The notes under the pieces are model-generated. The model searched no databases and was not told the origin of the DNA. It was given only the letters and a program-made list of their open reading frames with translations. Shown here one piece after another: positions 15,714-21,923 of a stretch of DNA of 64,000 bases. The DNA is from Sphingobium sp. BYY-5. Its GTDB lineage: Bacteria > Pseudomonadota > Alphaproteobacteria > Sphingomonadales > Sphingomonadaceae. The translations under genes and the position numbers were made by a program. The stretch is from contig NZ_JALEBH010000001.1 of assembly GCF_022758885.1 (NCBI RefSeq), positions 2,945,501-3,009,500 on the forward strand, given 5' to 3'. Within the stretch, counting starts at the first letter, position 1, and each line of letters opens with the position of its first letter.

Positions 15714-18047
15714 TCAATCCTTCTGACGCGGAAGCCTGACGATGAATCGGGTTCCCCTACCCTCGTGTTCGGGATCGAGTGCGATCGAGCCGCCCATCTG
15801 CGACAGGACCTGGGCCGCATGGTACAACCCTAGACCGGAGCCGGACTCCGCGCCGCTATATCCCTTGTCGAAGATCCGGGCACGATCAACGCGATCGCCA
15901 ATGCCACGGCCATTGTCCTCGATCAGCATTTCGAGCGCGGGTGACTTGTGGACGCGGCGCACCTCGAAGTGGATTTTGGTGGCCTGCGCCTTGCGCGCGT
16001 TGCTCATGAGGTTGTCGATGACGATGGCGATATCGATCGGCTTGAACTTCGATACCATTGCGTTGCCGCCATCATCGAACGTGGCAAATCGCTCGCCCTC
16101 GAAGAGCGAGGCAACATTCATGACATACTCCGACATGTACTGGACTATGTCGATGTTCGCTTGGTCAGCATCGAGCTTGAAATTCGCCTGCGTCGCAAAT
16201 CGCGTAACTGCCAGGATGCGGCTATTCTGGAAGCTGATGTGTTCGAGGTCCGCCGCTAGTTCTACCGGATCTATGGGATCGCCATCGGCAATGGCGCGAA
16301 GGTTGTTCGCTACCGCGTCCTGAATGGCAGTCGCGTAGATCACGACTTGGTGGTGGAGGAGCGTGAGCGTCTCGCTATCCCGTGCCTCGAGACTCGTGAG
16401 CAAGAGCGATCGACGCTGCTCTTCCTTGAACTTCTGTTCTGCGACATCGGCACGCTTTGCCTCGGCACGAGCCTGCGCCTCCGCTGCAGCGCGCCGGCGC
16501 GTTTCCTCCTTCGCCTTCTCTTCAGCTTCCGCGGCGGCAGCATTCAACTCTACATAGCGGCGCCTGGAGCGTTCGATCCGCTCAAGCAGGCGCACGTCGC
16601 CGGTGCGCTCCGCTACGACGGAGAGGCCTTCCATTGCCCGCTCGAACTCACCAGCCCGGTCGCTGATGGTATCGATCAGTTCGGTGTCGTATTCGAGCAG
16701 CTCGACGCCCTTTCGGCCGACAAGGTTCTTCACGACTTGAATGATACGCGACCGCGCATCGTCGGTTGTCAATCCGCTTGCATCCGAACGCTCAGAATCG
16801 AGCGAATCCGCCCAGGTTACATCGACGACATATCGCTCGAGCCGCGTGAGCAGGTTGCGCAGCACGAACTGCTGCAACGCCTCAGTGCGAGGCCCCTCGA
16901 CCAGCCCGTTGTCGCGGCTCGAGGCTTCCATGAAGAAGCGCTGGGGAGCGACGATGTCGATGCGACCGAGCAGGTCGCGCGTGCCGAGGTAGCGGGCATA
17001 GCCTTGCTGCTTGCGCCGATCGATGCCGAACTCGTCATTGCCTTCCTCGCCGATGGGAAAGACGCGAAAGCCATTAAGGAATAGGAATACCGAACCGAAC
17101 TTTACGGGCTCTATCCCCATCCGACGCGTAAAGGTCGCCTTTGCGCTCCGGTTTAGGTAGAGGAGGTCAGCTGAGACCTGGGCACCCTCCAGTTCGGGGT
17201 AGGGATTGTCTTCCTTGACCCTGTAGATCAACCGATCCCGGTCGCGGAGCGTCGAGTGGATGACACTACCCTCCAGTTGCACCGAAAGCTGCGTTGTTTT
17301 GCCTTCGAGGATATCGAGGATCGTGTTTGCAACCGGCCCATTGACGATCGCCTCGGGCTTGCCGTTGGCAGCCTTGTCGCCCTCGCGCTCGGCAGGCGCG
17401 TGGAGGTACACCTCCATCTCGCCCTTCGGCGCAAAAGGATCGACGAGCTTTGCCAGGTAGTCCTTGAGCTTCAGCAGCTTGGTTCGGTTCCACACCTCCC
17501 GTAGCGACGATATCTCGAGGATCGTCGCGCCGTCGCGGGGCAAGAAGACGTCCGGAACCTCCGGCAGTGCGCTGGCAGGTTCCACGGCAACCTCGATCGA
17601 ACCGAACTCGTCTTGCGGCCGGCCCTCGAAGTCCTCCCAGTTCACGGTTAGCCGGTTGCACCCCCGCGCACCTTCCTGGCGGCTGTATAGGACGAGCGAC
17701 TTGCCCAGGCGGTCGCAAGAGAATCGCCCGATGCCTTTGTTTCCGGCATATCCGCGCCTTACCGCGATCTTGTCACGGAAATCCTGCGAGAGCCCATCAT
17801 CTTCCTCGCCCGTCGCTTTCGCAGAGAAGGCAACGAACAACCACTTCTCGAGGAGGTCCGCCTCGGACATACCCTTGCCATCGTCGACGATCCACAGCGT
17901 ACCACCTGCGAGGACGATATCCACGCGGCGCGCATGAGCATCGAATGAGTTCTTGACCAGTTCGAAAACAGCCACGAAGTCATTCGTAATGAGGTCGCGA
18001 CCGATGATGTCCTTGAGGGACGAACTGATGCGAAAATGCTTGGCCAA
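15714..18047 (-). CDS. Protein with two GHKL ATPase domains (HSP90/MORC-like plus histidine-kinase-like)
   Basis: A 777-residue protein. The N-terminus is an HSP90/MORC-type ATPase: FELVKNSFDA (N33), DDGKGM (55-60) and GNKGIGRFS (102-110). Residues about 180-410 carry the accessory domain of such ATPases. A charged coiled coil spans about 488-560. It is followed by a dimerisation-like helix with LLHHQ (His565/566) and a second, histidine-kinase-type ATPase: IDNLMSNARKA, EDNGRGIG (710-717) and GSGLGLYH (736-743). MORC-like ATPases are known in restriction-modification loci; a kinase domain on the same chain is unusual. It starts 51 bp from the divergent vsr gene and is followed closely by the receiver/RNxxxH gene. 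Confidence 0.85.
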   Translation of the reverse strand: MAKHFRISSSLKDIIGRDLITNDFVAVFELVKNSFDAHARRVDIVLAGGTLWIVDDGKGMSEADLLEKWLFVAFSAKATGEEDDGLSQDFRDKIAVRRGYAGNKGIGRFSCDRLGKSLVLYSRQEGARGCNRLTVNWEDFEGRPQDEFGSIEVAVEPASALPEVPDVFLPRDGATILEISSLREVWNRTKLLKLKDYLAKLVDPFAPKGEMEVYLHAPAEREGDKAANGKPEAIVNGPVANTILDILEGKTTQLSVQLEGSVIHSTLRDRDRLIYRVKEDNPYPELEGAQVSADLLYLNRSAKATFTRRMGIEPVKFGSVFLFLNGFRVFPIGEEGNDEFGIDRRKQQGYARYLGTRDLLGRIDIVAPQRFFMEASSRDNGLVEGPRTEALQQFVLRNLLTRLERYVVDVTWADSLDSERSDASGLTTDDARSRIIQVVKNLVGRKGVELLEYDTELIDTISDRAGEFERAMEGLSVVAERTGDVRLLERIERSRRRYVELNAAAAEAEEKAKEETRRRAAAEAQARAEAKRADVAEQKFKEEQRRSLLLTSLEARDSETLTLLHHQVVIYATAIQDAVANNLRAIADGDPIDPVELAADLEHISFQNSRILAVTRFATQANFKLDADQANIDIVQYMSEYVMNVASLFEGERFATFDDGGNAMVSKFKPIDIAIVIDNLMSNARKAQATKIHFEVRRVHKSPALEMLIEDNGRGIGDRVDRARIFDKGYSGAESGSGLGLYHAAQVLSQMGGSIALDPEHEGRGTRFIVRLPRQKD

Positions 18048-18098
18048 CTACTACTCCCTCCCAGCAAAGCCATAGCAGCTACGATGCCGGAGTCGAGC

Positions 18099-18548
18099 AT
18101 GGAACCCGAAGCGAAGCGTCGCCTGATGGCGCGCTTCCGCTCGCGGGATACCAAGCCCGAAATCGCGGTTCGCCGCTTGCTCCATCGGCTCGGGTATCGC
18201 TTCCGCATTCACGTTGGCCGCCTTCCAGGCAAGCCAGATATCGTGTTGCCCAAGTATCGTGCCGCTATCTTCGTCCACGGCTGCTTCTGGCACCGGCATG
18301 CGGGATGCAAGGTCGCAACCGTTCCCAGGACCAGACCAGACTTCTGGCAAGCCAAGTTTGACGGGAATGTCCTAAGGGATCACCGCAATGCCTCCGAACT
18401 CGAAGCGATGGGATGGCAGGTCATCATCGTCTGGGAATGCGAGACCCGAGACATCGATCACGTTGCCGAAGCCCTGGAATCCGCACTGGGAGCACGTAGC
18501 AATGCCCGCCAGCCCGAGTCCGGAACCGCGAGCGAAGGTGACGGATAG
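18099..18548 (+). CDS. vsr: Very short patch repair endonuclease (Vsr)
   Basis: A 149-residue protein of normal Vsr length. Conserved segments are RLMARFRSRDTKPE at the N-terminus, RRLLHRLGYRFRIH, the catalytic PGKPDIVLPKY with its Asp, the VHGCFWHRH.GC zinc/active-site segment, and FW..KF..N..RD. Vsr nicks at T:G mismatches made by deamination of 5-methylcytosine, so it pairs with the methyltransferase at 13590-14831. The start at 18099 has GGAG upstream; Met at 18084 is possible. It is divergent from the dual-GHKL gene, leaving about 50 bp for two promoters. Confidence 0.93.
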   Translation: MEPEAKRRLMARFRSRDTKPEIAVRRLLHRLGYRFRIHVGRLPGKPDIVLPKYRAAIFVHGCFWHRHAGCKVATVPRTRPDFWQAKFDGNVLRDHRNASELEAMGWQVIIVWECETRDIDHVAEALESALGARSNARQPESGTASEGDG

Positions 18549-18581
18549 GAGAGCAAAACCATTGGCTGGGAACTCGAACTC

Positions 18582-18824
18582 ATGGCCCGGGAAATTGACC
18601 CGATGGCCTGGAACGCGTGGGAAGCCGCGCCCGACATCAAAACGCGAGGGACCATCTCAATCGAGAAGGCAAGGACAGCATTGCGGGGCATCAGCGAGAT
18701 AGGCGACGTTGCACTGTCGCATGGCACCTCCGCCATCCCGGATGCCGAAGAAACGAGAGCAAGCGAGGTCACACAGGCGACATGGGCCGCAATGGTCGAT
18801 GAGATCACGGACCTCAACGAATAG
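18582..18824 (+). CDS. Small acidic protein following vsr, unknown
   Basis: An 80-residue acidic protein with no recognised family (WNAWEAAPDIKTRG near the start, then an acidic helical tail). The frame is the same as vsr, separated only by the TAG at 18546-18548, and coding-like sequence (GWELEL) continues upstream of the ATG. The best ribosome-binding site, AGGAGA at 18547-18552, points to ATT 18561 rather than the ATG. Either an unusual start or stop read-through would explain this. It could be a cofactor of the restriction locus. Confidence 0.5.
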   Translation: MAREIDPMAWNAWEAAPDIKTRGTISIEKARTALRGISEIGDVALSHGTSAIPDAEETRASEVTQATWAAMVDEITDLNE

Positions 18825-18858
18825 GTTCGGCTCCACTAGCGCCGCTACGGCCCGACGT

Positions 18859-20499
18859 TCATACGCGCGCCGTTCGCGCCTCGACGGTGATCCCCGGAAG
18901 GTTGAAGACCGAAACGCCATCGGTATTGCCTTGGCTGAAAGCGCAGTGTGGCGGTCGCGACATCGCGGCAACGAAGCCCTCGCAAGCGGGGTCGCGCACC
19001 GCTTCGGTCAAGGCATGCCAACTCGTCCACGAAGCGCGATCGTCATATCGCCTCTCGCCGGCAAATCGACTGGAATGCCTGGCCATCACCAGCAAGCGAG
19101 GCACAGCGTCGCCGGCCTCGCCCCACCCATAGGCCTTGGCGATCTCCGCCGAGGTACGTCCGTCGATCCAGGCATGGACCTTCGCGACCCATTCGTTGCC
19201 CTTGGTCAGCAGATTGTCTCGGCGGCTGCCACGCTCGGCAAGGCTGAACCCATAAACATCGTACCACTTAAGCTGGACAAACACGACGTCGCCGGTGTCG
19301 CGGTCGAGTACGACCGCATCGGCATCGGTTAGCGTCGAACCGTCCTTGCGACGCAGCTTGAGGCCGGTTTCGAGCAACATGTATCGCGGTTCCGGCAGGA
19401 GCTGCCGAAGCTCCCTGCGAAATATATCCTCGCGACCGTCGACGATGCTGTCCCAATCGCGCCGATAGTTGCGGCGCAAATGCTCGAGCAGGCCAGCATG
19501 GGGATTTATAAACCCGCCGAACATCGGCAGCAGCACGAAATGCTCGCCGGCATCGATATAGTAGGGCAGCGGGATCTCGTGCCGTGCCTCACTGTAGGCG
19601 GCTCCATCGGCGTCGAGCGTCAGCCCTTCCATCAGCTGGCGCGCGCGTGCCGCGTCGTTGCCCCGCTCTTCGAGCACATCGACGACGTCGTCTCGTCGCG
19701 CATAGACGGTCATGAGGTTTCGCATGTCGAGCTTCGGCTTGCGTCGATGCAGCATGCCGACAGCGTCGATATGGTGGAGGACAGTGCCGAGGGCGGCGGT
19801 CGAAGCCTCGGTCCATTCGCCAAATGGCCGACCGCCGATGATGCCGGCCGGCGGCAACGCCTCGGCTTCGACTATTCCAGCCGCCTCTATGCTGGCCTGC
19901 GAACGATAGTGGCCCACCAGGAATTCGTCGTTATCGTAGCCGATGAACCATCCCATCGCTGCCTTTCCGTATCGCCTCAGCCTACGCCGAACTTCGGGTA
20001 GTTCGCCGGAGAGGTTCGGAAAAAGCGCCCGGGCATCCTCCCGCGCACGATCCTTGGCCGCGTGCCCCAAGGCCACCTCGGCCATCTCTTCATCGTTGGC
20101 CACGAACTCGATGGCGATCCTGTCGCTCGCCAGAACCTTCGCAGTCGCAATTCCGTAGCGCTCCATCGCTGCCCAACGGATCGCCACTGCGAAGCGCCCA
20201 CAATTCAGGAGATGGTTGTCGAATGCGGCAGAAAGATTAGGGTTGCTAGGAAACCATGGGATGCCTCCCGGCATGCCGTGCACGGCTTCGAGCAGTGGAC
20301 GAAGGGCCGTAGCTGCGCCGCGTAGCCTGAGCCAGGCGTCCGTCGTTTCCGGCCGCCTTGCGTATCGATTGGTATAGGCAGCGACGTCGAGAGCACGGAC
20401 CAACGATATCAGGAGCTCGCGTTCGCGGCCAAGCCAGCTCGCGGAGACAGCCGCAACGTATCGGTCGCGCTGCTGAATTAGTAGCTTCTCGGCCAACAT
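18859..20499 (-). CDS. Putative PD-(D/E)XK-type restriction nuclease
   Basis: A 546-residue protein with no close family recognised. Near the C-terminus, TDADAVVLDRDTGDVVFVQLKWYD places Asp392/Asp394 about 15 residues before Q409-L-K411. That is the PD-(D/E)XK arrangement with Gln in place of the usual acid. Helices before it (EDIFRRELRQLL) and after it (NEWVAKVHAWI) fit the fold. The N-terminal 300 residues are helical. The open frame continues about 25 residues upstream of the ATG without a standard start, so the N-terminus may be truncated or use a rare codon. It likely is the cutting partner of the methyltransferase. Confidence 0.6.
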   Translation of the reverse strand: MLAEKLLIQQRDRYVAAVSASWLGRERELLISLVRALDVAAYTNRYARRPETTDAWLRLRGAATALRPLLEAVHGMPGGIPWFPSNPNLSAAFDNHLLNCGRFAVAIRWAAMERYGIATAKVLASDRIAIEFVANDEEMAEVALGHAAKDRAREDARALFPNLSGELPEVRRRLRRYGKAAMGWFIGYDNDEFLVGHYRSQASIEAAGIVEAEALPPAGIIGGRPFGEWTEASTAALGTVLHHIDAVGMLHRRKPKLDMRNLMTVYARRDDVVDVLEERGNDAARARQLMEGLTLDADGAAYSEARHEIPLPYYIDAGEHFVLLPMFGGFINPHAGLLEHLRRNYRRDWDSIVDGREDIFRRELRQLLPEPRYMLLETGLKLRRKDGSTLTDADAVVLDRDTGDVVFVQLKWYDVYGFSLAERGSRRDNLLTKGNEWVAKVHAWIDGRTSAEIAKAYGWGEAGDAVPRLLVMARHSSRFAGERRYDDRASWTSWHALTEAVRDPACEGFVAAMSRPPHCAFSQGNTDGVSVFNLPGITVEARTARV

Positions 20500-20501
20500 C
20501 G

Positions 20502-20521
20502 ACCAGTCGGATTCCTTTGCA
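20502..20521. repeat. 20-bp direct repeat, copy 1
   Basis: ACCAGTCGGATTCCTTTGCA recurs with one mismatch at 21758-21777. This copy overlaps the upstream part of the nuclease gene. The two copies flank the IS481 element but lie well outside its ends, so they are not its target duplication. Confidence 0.6.
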
Positions 20522-20637
20522 TTTAGCAGCCTACTTAATATCCGTTCAGATAAAATAGGAATACGGTCGGATGATGGCTCTTATCTGCCCAAGCGACTTA
20601 TGTCATCGAACGATAAATTCGGCGGTGATTGAAGTGC

Positions 20638-21701
20638 TGTAATTAGATGTTTGATCCCAGGCTTTGATGGTGCATTATTCACCACCAGCTGGAAGGAAGC
20701 GCTATGGGCCAGATACTCCACGGGTGCGCCACGACGACTGAGGCAGTCCGTCGAGCGATACAACATAGTCAAGAGAGCCTGAGGGCGCTGGCCCGGCGAC
20801 ACGGCATCAACCAGAAGACCGTCGCCAAATGGAAGCGGCGCACCTCCACGGCCGACCTGCCGACCGGCCCCAAGGTCGCGCGATCGACGGTTCTGTCGGT
20901 TGAGGACGAAGCCGTCATCGTCGCCTTCCGCCGGCACACGCTGTTGCCACTCGACGACTGCTTGTACGCCCTGCAGGCCACGATTCCTCACCTGACGCGC
21001 TCGTCGTTGCATCGCTGTCTGCAGCGTCACGGCATCTCCCAACTGCCCACGATCGAGGGCGATGCGCCCAACAAGCGCAAGTTCAAAAGCTATCCGATCG
21101 GCTACTTCCACATCGACATCGCCGAGGTTCGCACCGAAGAGGGCAGGCTCTACCTCCTGGTTGCAATCGACCGCACATCGAAGTTCGCCTTCGTCGAGCT
21201 GCACGAAAGGGCCACCACTAGGGTCGCTGCCGATTTCCTCCGGCATCTCATCGCCGCCGTGCCGTACAAGGTGCGCACTGTCCTCACCGACAATGGCATC
21301 CACTTCACCGATCCGAAGTACCCGGGATCCGCTGTCGAAGAGGTCAAGCTCGCCATCACGAACGGTGAGCGGTTCCGCTGCCACTCCTTCGCCCTCGCCT
21401 GCGCCCAGAACGACATCGATCACCGGCTAACCAAACCTCGCCACCCCTGGACCAATGGGCAGGTTGAAAGGATGAACCGCACCATCAAAGAGGCGACAGT
21501 CAAACGCTACCACTACGATACGCACGACCAACTCAGGCAGCATCTTGGCGACTTCGTCGCCGCCTACAACTTCGGTCGTAGGCTCAAGACCCTCAAAGGT
21601 CTCACCCCGTATGAAGCCATTTGCAAAGCCTGGCTCAAAGAGCCACACCGATTTACGTCAGACCCGACCCACCAAATCCCGGACCAAACATCTAATCCTG
21701 A
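20638..21701. mobile_element. IS481-family insertion sequence
   Basis: Imperfect inverted repeats sharing ATTAGATGTTTGRTCC lie at about 20642-20657 and 21682-21697; the left end begins TGT as in many IS481 elements. One transposase gene fills the interior. The right end falls inside the last codons of the transposase frame. No clear target duplication was found, so exact ends are approximate. Confidence 0.75.
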
Positions 21702-21723
21702 CGGGAAACCGACCGCCCCCTAA
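20704..21723 (+). CDS. IS481-family transposase
   Basis: A 339-residue transposase with an N-terminal helix-turn-helix (SLRALARRHGINQKTVAKWKRR), a second DNA-binding helix, and an integrase-type catalytic core: FHIDIAEV (first Asp), LTDNGIHFTD (second Asp) and HPWTNGQVERMNRTIKEAT (Glu). These are the DDE residues of the IS481/IS3 group. The last about ten codons read through the right inverted repeat into flanking DNA, so the native stop is probably lost, but the catalytic part is intact. Confidence 0.92.
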   Translation: MGQILHGCATTTEAVRRAIQHSQESLRALARRHGINQKTVAKWKRRTSTADLPTGPKVARSTVLSVEDEAVIVAFRRHTLLPLDDCLYALQATIPHLTRSSLHRCLQRHGISQLPTIEGDAPNKRKFKSYPIGYFHIDIAEVRTEEGRLYLLVAIDRTSKFAFVELHERATTRVAADFLRHLIAAVPYKVRTVLTDNGIHFTDPKYPGSAVEEVKLAITNGERFRCHSFALACAQNDIDHRLTKPRHPWTNGQVERMNRTIKEATVKRYHYDTHDQLRQHLGDFVAAYNFGRRLKTLKGLTPYEAICKAWLKEPHRFTSDPTHQIPDQTSNPDGKPTAP

Positions 21724-21757
21724 CCACCCCTGATCGCCGTTCACCGCATCGATGTGT

Positions 21758-21777
21758 ACCAGGCGGATTCCTTTGCA
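21758..21777. repeat. 20-bp direct repeat, copy 2
   Basis: Second copy (19 of 20 matches) of the repeat at 20502-20521. It sits at the junction between the accessory region and the TonB-receptor gene, where an attachment site would be expected; whether it is one is not shown. Confidence 0.5.
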
Positions 21778-21857
21778 ATCGCATAGGACACGGCCCACAG
21801 CTGGAAATATGGGGAAAAATAGGCGAAAAAGGAACCGTCAGAAACATCCGCAAAGAA

Positions 21858-21879
21858 AAGGGCGGAAAAATCCGCCCTT
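21858..21879 (-). terminator. Rho-independent terminator of the TonB receptor
   Basis: Perfect 9-bp stem AAGGGCGGA/TCCGCCCTT around a 4-base loop, followed on the minus strand by TTCTTT. It lies 45 bp past the receptor stop. Confidence 0.8.
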
Positions 21880-21923
21880 CCTTCTTCATTCATCTACAGA
21901 GCCTACCGTAGCTCCGACCAGTA

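Noticed and set aside
20502..21777. Direct repeats taken as the IS481 target duplication
   Set aside because: They lie 57-117 bp outside the inverted repeats and are longer than IS481 duplications.
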